Notes: generated by a model not told the origin, from the letters alone. 64,000 nt of DNA from Symsagittifera roscoffensis (GCF_963678635.1 NC_087071.1:14354226-14418225), one strand, 5' to 3'; counted from the first letter of the stretch, positions 33,601 through 45,360 are shown. Made by a program: numbers and translations.

Positions 33601-33840
33601 GGGGGGGGGGAAGAGCGTTTTTCAATTTCCTCTTTGGTTTCCTCGATATTGAACAATGAGCATTGGGGGTTTCTCGTCTCGCTTGTCATTGGTTGGCCGG
33701 GTCATTGATTGCCTTATAAATTATAATCATAGTTTGACTTACACATGTACATTTGAACATAATTTTAACTGACAAGTAAAGTGTTTATTTTTGTTGCGAC
33801 TTGAGGTTTGGAAACTATCTAAAATAAGCTAATAAACATT

Positions 33841-34434
33841 AAAATTAATGCTTTTTATATAAAACTGGTATGGAGGGTAGGGCCCTTTTATAGTTTACCT
33901 TTTTTGCAGATCGAGTTTATATCTGAGGAAACTGTTTGTGTTTGAGTGTATCGTAAAGATTATGAAAACAATCACTTCAACTTGAACACAAAAAAAAAAC
34001 AAAAAAAAATCTAATTGTCGAAAAATATGGGCAATACCTTGAAAAGTCTTTTTTTTTAATATAAGAAACACAACAACACAACAATATGGAACAAGTTATA
34101 TTAAGACAAAGTCAATTTCAAGATTTTGCTACCTTACAGAAATGCAAAAACAACTTTAAGAATTATTATTGAATTTTCGAAGAAGATCCATTAGTGGGAA
34201 TCTATGGAAAATATTCATTGACAGGTTCCAATTTTTTTATAATGAAAGTTCCATACGGTAGCGATAACATCAATTAAAAGCATAATTTTTGTTTCTAAAT
34301 TTGTTCTGTTCGAAAATAATTAAAATGCAGAAATTATATTAAATTGTGAATTCGAACGTTTTTGGAACTATGTCCATCTTCAGCTTTAAAAAATTGATAA
34401 AAAAGGATTCGAAGACCATTAAGGAGTTCTAAAC
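33841..34434 (-). mobile_element. PLE 3' fragment abutting the LTR of copy B
   Basis: Contains the TTTTTATATAAAACTGGTATGG start, the shared CTACCTTACAGAAATGCAAAAACAA stretch and a degenerate hammerhead-like core (CTGAAGA ... AAAA, about 34348-34383). It is cut at TTCTAAACAA exactly where the LTR of copy B begins (34436). Confidence 0.6.
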
Positions 34435-34435
34435 A

Positions 34436-35038
34436 AGTAATATTCGCCCAAATACTACATAGTGGCGGAGCGTAGAAAAAACACCTATTGACGACTGGTA
34501 GGCGTCAGTTACCTTAGTTCTACTCGTTTGTCACCGTCTAGATCTAGCCAGTTAGTTTTCTCGTCTGTTTGGGGCTAAATAAAATGTTGCCATTTTAGGT
34601 CATCAGTCAAACTACTTTTGATCAGCTTTTCTTTTTATACAAAAAACCACATAACTGGGTCTCCGATCCCCAGACTACGTGACGGCTATCAAAAACACGG
34701 CTCGAAAACAATTATTTACTATGTTTTTAGTGACAATTATATACTAAACCCAATGGGGATGGATTGACTTTTCCTCTTTCCAGCTACTCATGCTCTGTAA
34801 AACAAAACAAAATTGGAGTTAATTCAACTATTCATGGCAGCTAAAAAGTGTGTATTTCAGTCTACTGAGTCTCTGGGCACCGGGCTTCAAATTCCATTCT
34901 CCTCCTGGGATAACAATCTTCTCTCATCAATCTCGTGACAGGGGAGGGTACGGATCCGCTCCGGCTGTCCCACTGAAGCCACCTTTCTTTCTTTCTGCTT
35001 CAGCTAAACTCTTATCGCGCGATAAGTATCTTATCGGG
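34436..35038 (-). repeat. 3' LTR of copy B, truncated
   Basis: Matches LTR C over its 3' two thirds (GACGGAGCGTAG-like words, TTTAGGTCATCAGTCAAAC, TAGCTACTCATG-like). The LTR start is missing: the X frame (VPKCVR, 35065) runs within about 30 bases into LTR sequence at CTTATCGCGCGATAAG (35012-35027, a perfect palindrome). So a deletion removed the end of X, the 3' untranslated region and the LTR start. Confidence 0.7.
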
Positions 35039-35454
35039 ATATTTCAGAAAGTCTCGGCAGTCTCACGCACTTTGGCACCGAGAAGAGCAGGTCAATCAGT
35101 CTAAGTTGCGTTCTGGCAACTACAACCACCAGGTGCGTCGGGTATTTACTGTTGCAGTATGGTGCCGCGCTAGATCCCACCATGTTCTTCGATCCAACTG
35201 TCTGATGATACCCCTCACTATGCTTCAGATTCATTTCGTTCTCATGAGCTTCTCGCCATCTTCCAATTTTCTTTTCCGTCTGTAACGATCCAGGGAACAC
35301 TTCCATACTCAAGAATGTGACGAACTCATGGGCACGCTCCAGGCATTCCAATGACTCAATCGAACTGAGCATGCTCCAGAACCCTATAGCGGTCGTCAGG
35401 TTCACTTCCGTTACTCCGTGGCAATCCGCAATCAATTCCATCTCGTTCTTATCC
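35031..35454 (-). pseudogene. X region C-terminal part, copy B (downstream of PLE insertion)
   Basis: Encodes MELIADCHGVTEVNLTTAIGF, ESLECLERAHEFVTFLSMEV, PYCNSKYPTHL and LLFSVPKCVRL, matching C at 57464-57830. The reading starts inside the protein because a PLE was inserted at the DKNEMEL site (35445-35455). It ends at the deletion into the LTR. Unknown function. Confidence 0.6.
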
Positions 35455-35978
35455 GAAAACAGTCAAATTAATGCTATTTATATAAAGCTGCTATGGGCCC
35501 TGTCCAGCTTGTGCACAACCGTACCTAAACAGAAGGACCCTTTTATAGCTTACCTTTTTTTAGATCGAGTTTATATCTGAGGAAACTGTTTGTGTTTGAG
35601 TGTATCGTAAAGAATATGAAAACAATCATTTCAACATGAACACAAATAAAAAAACATCTAATTGTCGAAAAAATAAGGGCAATACCTTGACAAGTCTTTA
35701 TTAAATAAAAGAAACACAACAATATGGAACAGGTTATATTATGACAAAGTCAATTTCAAGAATATGCTACCTTACAGAAAAGCAAAAACAAATTGAAGAA
35801 TTACTACTTAATTTTTAAAGAAGATCCATTAGTGGCAACCTATGGAAAAATTTCATTGACAGATTCCAATTTTTTTTCAAGGAAAGTTCTGTACGGTTGC
35901 GATACTATCAATTAAATGCCTAATATTTGTTTTCTTATTTTTGTTTGAAAATAATTAAACGGAAGAAAGTCTAATAAA

Positions 35979-36018
35979 TTGTGAATTCTAACGTTTTCGG
36001 AACTATGTCCATCGTCAG
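35979..36018 (-). ncRNA. Hammerhead-ribozyme-like motif in inserted PLE
   Basis: Minus strand CTGACGA, GGAC ATA GTTCC, GAAA, then ACGTTAGAATTC. Catalytic-core words are intact; stem III is imperfect and stem I unclear. It lies about 250 bases downstream of the endonuclease stop, as in the other units. Confidence 0.4.
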
Positions 36019-36264
36019 GTTTAAAAAAGATATAAAGTGATTTAACCACATTAAAACCTCATAAAAGACCATTAAGTGGCTCTAAAAAATTTTTCCACCA
36101 ATCTTTTTTCAGCATTACTATGTAAGATTTTTGTAATTTTAAGTAATCTGTAAGTTTCTGAGATTTTTTCTTACTTAGCGTTTCCTCACACTAACTTTTC
36201 GGTTTTACAATTTTTTCGATTGAATTGTTCGATGTTTTGAGCCAAAGGTTGTTTTAAACTAAAA

Positions 36265-36487
36265 TCAAGGTGTTAGCTCCCTGCACCTGAACTCGTCCCG
36301 CGTGTTGATCCCTGGCCTCAGTTTCCTAAAATGAAGCGCTTTCAATGTAAGGAGATTCACTGCATTGTTTGATCGATCTATTATCCCCCATTTCAACTCT
36401 GCAGAGGTCGCTTCCTTCCCACACAGACGTATGTGATTGCCCACAGGCGAACCTTCTTTCTCGTGTTGCTCAACCCTTGTGGCCATA
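36265..36487 (-). pseudogene. GIY-YIG domain remnant of inserted PLE
   Basis: Only the second half of the domain: RVEQHEKEGSPVGNHIRLCGK, then LLTLKALHFRKLRPGIN and a stop. The GIY and YIG strands are absent because of 5' truncation at the insertion site. Lys again replaces the expected Glu before AL. Confidence 0.8.
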
Positions 36488-38990
36488 CAAACCTTCTTCC
36501 ATTAAATTCGGCTAACTGGCGGTGCTGTTCACTCATTTTCTTTAAACAGTGACCGTTCCCAAACACATGCGTTTCCATTCCGCAGCTGGAAGCTAGAAAA
36601 ACACCCTCCTTCATCCAATCGCTTGGAGGCTTCCCCTCGGACGGTTCCCTGGGTGGTCTGTCATCTTGCTTCGTTATTTTCAGAGCCACTAAATGGTGTA
36701 TCACGGCTAAGTCTCATCATTGTTTCCTTCTAGCTCAACTTCAGCGGTAAGATCCCATATCAGGACCGCGTTCGGATTTAGGCACCATGAAGGCTTCATG
36801 AGTTGCCTTATCTTTAGTAAGCTGGTATTCAGTGGACCGTCCCATGAACCACACGCAAAATTTACTTGCCCCTCCAACTCAGGAACCGAGGGTTCGACGA
36901 CTCGTTCCTCTAGATTCATTCCCAGCTGCAGCTGTTCAGACGTTATCATCTCCAACTCCCAAAAACTCTCCAACCAGAAATCGAGGATTATCGCTTGCTC
37001 GAAGTCGAATAACGAGTCCCTCGCTTCTTCGTTGTCGAATGGATTACAAGCCATTCCCGGATCTCCTGACACATACTGGAAGGATTTCTGCTTCCCTTAC
37101 GTCATGTAATCCTTCAGCTTCTGATTCTTTCCAGCAATTCTCTAGTGACTGTAAGTTTTTTGTTAGAGAATCTCCTGACTTCCTCCAATCTCCAGTAGCT
37201 ATCAAGGTCGTTTAATCCCTTGCTCTGGATCCGCAGTGGCATGTCCTGGCAGAGTGCCAACAAGGCTCTCAACAAGACTTCTTCACGCTTCGTCGACCTC
37301 TGTCTGATTGCCTTCACGCATTCTTCTAGCACCGGAGTGTGGATACGATCCACCACAAACTTCACAAAGCAAACTGCATCTTTCCTATTTGCCCATGCTA
37401 TTGCCGAATCCTCCCTGGCGATCACCACCCTCAAAGCTCCCATCAGTTCTAACTGATGCCATCTGGCCTTCATCTCGATTGTGGCTTCATACTTCTGTCT
37501 TCTTATCCCAACAAGACACCTCACAAGTTCATTTGTAAATATGTCCTGATGCAGGGGTTGGCTATGTACGCCATCACTGATGAGGGAGTACGCATGGTTT
37601 CATCGAAACACTTCTGTAGGGCCACATTCCAGGAAATTTTGTACAGAAGTTCAAAAACGTTCTCCTTTGCCTCCGGTGACATCACAGTGGCATATTCTTT
37701 CCTCTTCAGATTTGAACCCGTCACCAAATCCTTCAAATATTCCAACTTGTCTTGCTTATCGCGACAGACCATCAGGGGTCCTCTCGCGGAGTTTCTTGCC
37801 TTCACCATTTCCATATAGCCAACAGCAGGATCGCTCATATGGACTGACTCGGGCACAGTAATGCGACTGTACTCGACCACGTCGAGCTGCCCCTCCAACT
37901 TCATTTTGCCATGTTAGTACGTGACCGTTTGTAATCTTCCAACCCGCTGGATCTGCATCGGTTGTTGACCTCCACCTCCAGTCTGATGTCAGCCAAGCTA
38001 CTCTCACTTTTCTTTGCTTTTGAAGCCGTAGAAATCAGTCCTGCCAGCAACATCGGTGGCACCTGATTCTCTTTCTCCCTGTCGCCGTTCTTTTCACCAT
38101 CCCCTTGTCCAATTTTGCTTGAACGGGACACCTTCGCCAGCGACATTGCCACTGTTACGGCCTTTGACTTCACGACTTTCGGGTTGGTGACCTTATCATT
38201 TACTCTCTCCTTCAGTTTTCTCACCATAGACTTATACTTCCTCCGCCCTTTCTGGGCTCTTCTAATGGGTTAATCTCGCTTAATCGGACTCTCCTCGGCG
38301 CTTTCCTCCGTGACTGACTCGGTCAGACCGTCCAATTTGGTGGACTCGATCTTTTCCTCTAATAATTCTTGCATGATGGGTTAGTTCAACCCCACTCTCA
38401 TCATGGACTGAGTACCGCGTCTCGGGATTATGCTCCAGGTACTCTCCATAAAGGCTACATGCGTCCAAGTCTCACAGGTTTTTCTCTCCAGCTCGCTCTG
38501 GTACCGTTCCCATTCTTCTTCTGGCAACGTGCTCAGGAACGTCACTCGCATCGATTCGTCAATTCTCCTTCTTCGAGGAGGCTCACAGAGCAGCTTGGGC
38601 ACGCCTCTACTCTGGTGTGCTTCAACCAGGGACCCTGACTCCACGGGAGACAAACTAGCCGGGGCTCATTGGTGGGTGACATAAATGAGGATGGTGTCAT
38701 CAGCACTAGCGTCTCATTCTTCCCACCATCTTCCGTTTCATTAAAGTTGTATTATAGGAGATCTCACTCCAGGGCACTCAAGTCGAACTCGTTTTTGCCG
38801 CCTTTACTCTCTATGGGATTATCTTCCCCTTGATGTTCTTTATTCGCGTCTCCTTCCTTTCCTCCATCATTTGGCTTAGGTCCATGCCACCTGCTTGGTA
38901 AAACACCTGGTCGTTTATGACAATTTCCACTGGCTCTTCACCATACGGAGCCACTTTATCTCTTGTCATATAGATGCCTCCTCTGGACTC
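36488..38990 (-). pseudogene. X region, acidic/helical and C-terminal modules, copy B
   Basis: Reading down the minus strand: GGIYMTRDKVAPYG and ERDQ-like segments (to 38811), RVTFLSTLPEEEWERYQSELE (about 38560), KLKGR-type basic stretch, PPMLLAGLISTASKAKKS (about 38060), MKLEGQLDVVEYSRITV (37904), a helical part (RWHQLELMGALRVVIAREDSAIAWA), RIHTPVLEECVKAIRQ, GMACNPFDNEEARDS (37060), WCLNPNAVLIWDLTAEV and MIHHLVALKITKQDDRP (36704). Frames shift many times. Colinear with C and A, unrecognised. Confidence 0.55.
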
Positions 38991-41290
38991 CCTGCTCACT
39001 TCCATCATCGCTACTGTCTCTTGTCGTCGGGTGGTGTATACACATCGTTCCAATGGCCTGCAGATACCTCTGGCTTCCTTGATGGTATGGCTCTAATCTT
39101 CTTTCTACTCCATATGTCCAGAAAGGTAAACTCGAAAGTATGTAGAGCTGCAGCGTTCCAACTGACGAAGCGCGGATCCATTCCTTCTCTCCACTTGAGA
39201 ATCCTATCCTCTACGCCCTGCGCAGCTCCAATCCTAGGTGCCAGGACCGGACTAGTCACTCCCACCAACATCCTCCTGATGTGCGGATACAGAGGGCACC
39301 TATCCGGTAGCAGATCTGAACCCGCCAACCACGTGTCCTGATTCTCCTTCACATGGACGTATGTCTCCGGCCAGGCCGGGATTTTCACTGGTCCCTTGAT
39401 GATTGGTCCTAAGTTCCAGAGTTTGGGGTTGAACTGGACGTTCGAAAGGTTCTCGCCGCCCATCGTACACTTAAGGCTGTTGTTCAGTTCCATCAACACC
39501 CAGCCAGGCTCCGCTATTCTTCCGAATAATCGATAATTGCTCGCCAGTCCCCTGAACTCCCTCTGCTAAAGCCAGTTCAGCACGGAACAATCCACGACTG
39601 ACACGAGATTAACGTACAGAACAGAGTGTCTATACGCCTTCACATGCATGTCCGGGAACAGATGCGTCACTGTAGGTCAGTAAATCAGATAAAAAATTCT
39701 CTCAATCCGAAATTCAGAGCTAGCGGATCGACCCGCATCATCAGGGCCAAGTCGGTCATTAGGGGCATCCCCCACACTTCTTCACTTCACTCCCGTCGGA
39801 TATTGATTCATCTTCTCCGGTTAGGCTTAAAATCTGCTGTAGGAGGTACTGAAGGAGCAAACTCCTCCAATCGTTTAATTTTCGGTAAGATTATGTCTCC
39901 ATCAGGGCATCAAAATCTCTCTTCGGTCCCTGCAGCTGTCCGGGGTATCTCAGCAATACAAACAAATCTTGCAAACGACCAAGGGTCATTACAACCAGCG
40001 TGAGCAGACCATCCAGTCGGAGATCAGCCAGTTCCTGCGTAAAAAGCACCACAGGTCCCTTCACGAAGCTTTCGTGTCCGAAGGCCACGTACAGTGCCAG
40101 CACAAGGTCAGTGGATAACTTCCTGCTATCACTCACGAAGTTGGCTATCAAGTTCATCGATGCCCTAGAGTAGCAACTGCTGATAAATGCGGGTGACCAC
40201 CCCACGCCCATTCCCGCGAGGACCGCAGCGGAACTTTCATATTCGGTCTTCGTAGCCAGTAAGTCCGCGTGAAACCGGTCCAAGGACATAGTGTTGATTT
40301 GCTGCATCAGTTGCAAAACCGTCGCTCATGTCTGTTCTTTCGCGTCTAATATTTTCTTCAGATACTGGTGGATCTCTCTCACTACTGCTGGAGTACCATC
40401 AAAGGCATCTTGCCTCAACCCACACAGCCGAGGAGACAGATACCACCAAGGGTTGGAGTGAGGCTTTGTCCTAACGGCCATAGCCTTAAGGTCTTCGTTG
40501 TTGAGAGGGCGTTTCTCCTCATCAAGTTCCCTCTTTCTTCCCTCACGTAGTCTGTCTGTCGAAACCACAAATTGTTTGCTAATCGTTGCACTAAAATGTG
40601 CCCATCACCCACTCCTGGCTTCATTTTCAGCAGCGGCAAAAGTTGGAGAGTTCAAATCCCAACCCCTCATCCAATACGACACGCGTCGATCTATGATCTT
40701 TAAATCCATGGATCGCGCTCGAGATGTCCGACCATATCGCAGGGAGTTCTGATCGGAAGGGGTAGTAAAGGCTGGTATCCACTTTTCGGTCTGGTGCTGG
40801 TATCATTACATCAAATCGCCCTTCCGCTAACAAGACGACCATAGCATATACAAACTGCAGGGGTGCGGGCAGCAAGGCATAGCCGGGAGATAGCACGAAA
40901 ATCACCTTGACCAGCTGCCTTGTGAAACAATGTCGTATCAATTTCTCGGCCTCCAACTTAGCGGAGAGAAGCTTCATGATCGCCTCCCCTATAGCTTCCG
41001 AGCTCGGAGTTGATCCGTTGGTAAGAGCATTCAAGAGTCCCCTACTCTGCAAGAGGTCATTCGATCCGGTTATTCTCGCCACCACTGGATCCACGTTCAC
41101 CACTCTCTGCACACTTATCGCCATTCCCACAGCTTGACCCCAATCTAAGTTGGGAGCTGTGAGGAGGGTCACATCCGACCAAAAGAGCGAGCGGGAAGTT
41201 TACAGGTAGTCGGAGCTAGCCACTATCAAGATTTTGCCCAGCTTCATTTCGTGAGGGTCATAGGCTGTAGAAATTTCCCTTAACGGGTTG
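38991..41290 (-). pseudogene. X region, GSND and helical modules, copy B
   Basis: Contains LDWGQAVGMAISVQRVVNVD and ITGSNDLLQSRGLL (about 41072-41052), VIFVLSPGYALLPAPLQFVY (40900-40840), MIPAPDRKVD and YYPFRSELPAIW, then helical stretches (MSLDRFHADLLATK, LALYVAFGHESFVKGP, LLTLVVMTLGRLQDLFVLL), and 39499-39011 with KCTMGGENLSNVQFN, ENQDTWLAGSDLLPD, IRRMLVGVTSPVLAPRIGA and AALHTFEFTFLDIWS (open over 162 codons). The GxND word recalls block III of SGNH hydrolases, but no GDS or DxxH partner is seen. No other family is recognised. Confidence 0.55.
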
Positions 41291-41794
41291 GCGGGGCTCT
41301 TTCTCTCACCTGATGACTGACGTCCGCCAATAACCTCGTATTCAGTGGTCCCATTGTATTGTCTCTGGGCAAACCCTCCAGATCTGCCAATCGCAGAGTA
41401 CTGGCGGAACTAAACTGCTCCTCTTCGGCCAAAAGCCAGTCTACGCCCGCTTTCCGGTATAAACCGGGTACCGTAGGGTCGTGCCCGTCGAGCATTTTCT
41501 TCGCGTCCGAATGACAGGTCAACAGCTTCAAGTTCAACTTGATCGCTAAGTCTGCTTTATATCTTACCCAGTGGTTGGGGTCTGATCTGTTCCATAGCAA
41601 CTCACTGACCTTGCTTGTATCAATCATCGCTTGAGAATCTGCTTGCGAGTTCCTTTGAGCCGGCGGCGTCCTTGTAGGTTGGGTTGCGGTGCTCGTAGTT
41701 GCTTGAGGAGCCACCTATGGTCGGCCACCTCTCTTCCTCAGTCGATTCCACCAGGATCGATCTCGGGGAGCGGGAGCGGTCCCCAACCTCTCTC
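41280..41794 (-). pseudogene. X region, linker and DWLLAEEEQF module, copy B
   Basis: Open over 144 codons (41714-41280): a Thr/Pro/Gln-rich linker (ATTSTATQPTRTPPAQRN), then SDPNHWVRYKADLAIKLNLK, DWLLAEEEQFSS and LADLEGLPRDNTMGPLNTR. Strongly similar to A (14120-14420) and C (63032-62643). Unknown function. Confidence 0.6.
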
Positions 41795-43535
41795 TCACGT
41801 CAGGACTGGGAGTGGGCTGCACCACGTTTGCCACTGGCCAGAGGTCCCAGATGATTTTCTTAAGGATGAGGTACATGGAACCTCACCTGCCGGCAGGTCT
41901 ACCTCATGCCACCGGGTTGACCATTTCCGCAGCTCAGCTTCCATTTCTTCTATCCTCGTTTGAAATGCTTCGTTTATCCACTGTATCCCCGGTTGGGTAT
42001 TGAAGTGTATACCATCTCTCGTCAAGGCACCGTGGTCCAACATTCTCAGTGCATTTTTGAAGTCCATCAACCGGAGTTCATTGGGATTCTCTGTCAAGTC
42101 GGCTATCGGTGAGCCGGCGTCCGTGTTGCGAGGGATGGTAAATAAGCACACAATCCTCGGTCTATACTTCTCCTTCAACTCGTTGAGCAGACAGATCAAC
42201 AATGATTCCCACTTCACCTCAGGGTTGACGGGATTCCTCGAGACTTCGTTAGTCCCTGTCATCAAGGTTAATGTCCACCCGATCATCGTTCTGCAGTTCC
42301 ATCATCTTGACCACTTGAGCAACTGAGGCACCGCCAAAAGAGATTACAGTGGTCTGCGCCACCACGAGGATAGCTTTCAGATACTTCACCAAGCTATCAC
42401 CTATAATCAGTTGTTGGCTGCCAGTTGGCACCGGTTGGTGGGTCGTCGCCGGGTTCCAGGTCATACCATTCAGGCACACCCTCGGGTGTTCTGCGGCAAC
42501 CTGCACGAAGGTCCTTCGGGTGTTGAGATCCTTTCGGATGTCGATCACTCGCAGCCTCATTTTGGCTCCACCAACTACCGGACCGGCCGTTTTTGTGGGA
42601 TTTGTTGTCTTCTCTTTCCTGATGGGTGACTGGCCTGCACGCTGAGAATGAACGATCCTACCCAAGCTTCTCTCCCTTGCTCGGCGTATCTCCTGCATCG
42701 TAGCTTTGGACACCTGCTCGAACTTCTCCTGAAACGGAGGTGCCAGGTAGGTATCTGAGGGATCAGGTATCGTGTTTCTCGCGTTTGAAGGCGAGCTCAT
42801 TCGTTGCGGGGCTGTCACTTCATTCCGTCTATAAAGCTTGTGAGCCTTAGCCTTGGTCGTCGTATCGGGGCTCATCATTGTCAGGACATCTGGTGACAAC
42901 TTGCTCACTCTCAAATTTTGGAGTTCCTTCAGGTGCTTTGTCTCTTCCTCCTGGAAAGCGATCTGTAATTCGTCATTTTATCTCTTCCATTCGTCACAAT
43001 CCTTCGTTTTCTCATTGTATTCATCAAACTTGGCGCACAATTCTTTCCAGTCTTTGTCCCTGTTTTCGAGAGTTTCACTGGTTTCTGCCGTCTGTATTTC
43101 CATCTTATTCATTCTCACCTTCTTTGATGATGGAGCTGCGGTTGGTGAGTCCACAGAATGCGATGGGACCGGCCCATCGCGTGATCTTTTCAATCCGAAG
43201 AGAGACTGCGCTGAGCAACTGGGGCGTACTGGCATTGGCCTTTCTCCCAGTCTATAATCCCTTTGTTAGCCTAGCCCTGACTCACGGGCCAGGTCATGCC
43301 CAGACATCTACTTCGTATAGGTCTTTTCCTGCTCCGCTCGGCGGTACCGGACTAACAGAGAGCCAGCATTAACACTACTTCTGTGGGGCGGTCCACACGG
43401 CCTTCTCTTCAAAAACGCCTTAAGGAGTGCGACGGTGAACATCGCCAACTCCGGTTCTTCCAATCCAAAATTGAAATCTATCGACCGCTGACATATCTCG
43501 TCTAGAGCCGGTCATTGGTGTCACTCATACTTCGT
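41795..43535 (-). pseudogene. X region N-terminal part with coiled coil and SGNH/GDSL hydrolase-like domain, copy B
   Basis: The best SGNH copy. The start is an ATG near 43535 (MSDTND), soon followed by a stop. Residues at 43235-42914 form a charged coiled coil (LENRDKDWKELCAKFDEYN). A basic Ser/Thr-rich part follows, then LIIGDSLVKYL (GDS at 42401-42393), ISFGGASVAQV (about 42345-42315), TGTNEVSR (GTN at 42256-42248) and TRDGIHFNTQPG (DGIH at 42016-42005). These are SGNH blocks I, II, III and V with all catalytic residues kept: Ser, Gly, Asn, Asp and His. One frameshift near 42270 splits the domain. Substrate unknown; an ester bond is the family rule. Confidence 0.75.
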
Positions 43536-44470
43536 GTAGGTTCTGTTTTGTTTCTTCGATTCCAATTCAAATCCAATAAACAATCGTACAATCAATCACG
43601 GTCTAAAAGACAAGTCACGACTTAGATTGATCATGCCAGCTATCTCATTCTAAAAGCAAGACTTCTATCATTTCTTTTAAAGCCAGTCAATTGAAATTCT
43701 AATTTTGCTCTTAGTTTAAAAGCTAGCACCGTAGTGGATTGTCCACCTGCGATCTCGTCAAAGTAATATTAATGAAAGCTGTCACCTTTCGCGCCTGGAG
43801 TGGTCCGGGTTACCATAACATAAACATCACATAAAACGTAACGTAACGACAACATAAGATAACATAAGATACAAATATCATATATCAACACTATTACATA
43901 AAAACCAAGTACCTAATAAATATCCTGAAACTTGATCCTAATTCCCAAAAACTAAATCTATTAAAAACTAGTAGCACTAAATGCAGCTCTAAAAATACTC
44001 ACGTAGTACTTTTCATGCAAGTAAACCTATATGTCGGTTTGCAAAAGTTTTACATGTACAAGGGCATATATCTCTCGGATACAACTTTTTTTATCTATTG
44101 GGATCAAAGACCGGCCAGGAGAGAGAGGTCACCCCTCTATCAGCTAGGAAGTTGAGTTACAGCCAGCACTAAACTCTCGGGATTCCCTGTTGTCTGTCAA
44201 GGACCTTAGTCACTAAGAAACACTAGTGTTTTTGTGGTATCCGTGATGCAACAGGGGGCAGCGCTGTCATCCTTTCCTCACCAGGCCTCTGTTTTCACAA
44301 AACTCGGTGTTTTTGTACTCTCTCAAAATCGGCCGCAGGAGCTGTTTTAAAAATCACATCCGCGGTTATCGCTATAGCACCCTTACGGTCCGTGAGTATG
44401 AATCACTGTCCGCGACAATGATATTGGTTGAGTAGTGATTCGGTAGCTGAAAATATGATTCAAAAATTCG
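43536..44470 (-). other. Spacer between pol and X, copy B
   Basis: No coding region recognised. It matches copy A 11380-12249 in order. Short palindromic or repeated words (ATAACATAAGATAACATAAG at 43850-43869) are present only here. Confidence 0.55.
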
Positions 44471-45360
44471 TCAAAAAGCGGTTTCGTGGCGTTCTTGCCC
44501 TCCGTTTCTAGTTCTCCTGTTTCCCTTGTCGATTTTAAATTTTTTGATCATGAGATTTTTGGTCTGAGTGAGTCCTACGATTATCCATCGCCCAGAATCG
44601 AGCACATCGAGATTGGATTTGGGAACATGTAAGGTACTATCTGGAGCGAACCAGTATGACCCAGTGTTATCGTGGCTGATATATTTGAGGCTAGCTTGAT
44701 CGACATCCTGAATCGTCAGGATGTTCTCCTCGGGATCTGCAGGTAGATCATGGAGCCATTCGAGCACTCGTAAGTTTGTTAACTTTTTCTCATGCATCTG
44801 CTCCATTTCAGGTTCGAATTCCACTCCCGGTTCTGAGCGATCGTCGATCCAGTCCTGTCATGTGTCGTTGAACAGGTCGATCCCCTGTGACACCACTATT
44901 TTGTTCAGACCCACTGTCGAATCCGCCACGTCGCTCAAAAGAATCCTGTCCACGACAAAGTCTTCACCATACGGGTTGTATTTCTTTTTATTCCTTCCCC
45001 TCTTATCCTGGCGTGTTTCCATGGTAAAGGGAAAGTCAGGCTCTTCTCCTTTATCAACTTCGGTCTGCTCGGGGTAGTCCCAGTCCTCTTCGGTATATGG
45101 TAGGGTTCCGTCATCAACCTCCTCTCACTCGGTTAATTCCAGGTCAAGTGCTAGATCACAGTCATCCACCACTTCATTCCTGTCGTTTTTGTCTCGTGTG
45201 CCTCTCTCATTTGCCTCACAGGCCGGGTTAACTATCAATTAGTCCTCATCGTTCATGTCAGCCAGAATTCACCAGTCCTTGCATTGTGCGGTTTGATATT
45301 CTCGTAATGAGCAGCCCGTCCGGTGGTCAACCGATAAAAACGACCACCCTGGTGCACTTA
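44471..45360 (-). pseudogene. Pol C-terminal extension, copy B
   Basis: 44824-44471 is open over 117 codons: LRVLEWLHDLPADPEENILTI, SLKYISHDNTGSYWFAPDS, LDSGRWIIVG, MIKKFKIDKG. Upstream (45117-44825) there are NPYGEDFVVDRI-like words and an acidic stretch. It corresponds to 10200-11350 in copy A. No chromodomain aromatic cage can be claimed. Confidence 0.6.

Larger units (their letters stand above)
32512..33840 (-). mobile_element. Penelope-like element, 3' part with GIY-YIG endonuclease, second unit
   Basis: Same layout as 31036-32511: GIY-YIG coding end at 33600-33268, hammerhead-like motif at 32985-33024, 3' words at 32512-32540. It is placed head to tail with its neighbours. A G run at 33601-33610 interrupts the sequence just upstream of the domain. 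Confidence 0.75.
35455..36487 (-). mobile_element. 5'-truncated PLE inserted in X of copy B
   Basis: The two flanks (GTTCTTATCCGA and CATACAAACCTTC) read together as continuous X coding sequence when compared with copy C (57815-57850). The insert holds a GIY-YIG end (36486-36265, cut at ATRVEQHEK), a hammerhead-like core with intact CTGACGA and GAAA (36018-35979), and the TATTTATATAAAGCTGCTATG end (35475). No clear target-site duplication is seen. Confidence 0.8.
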
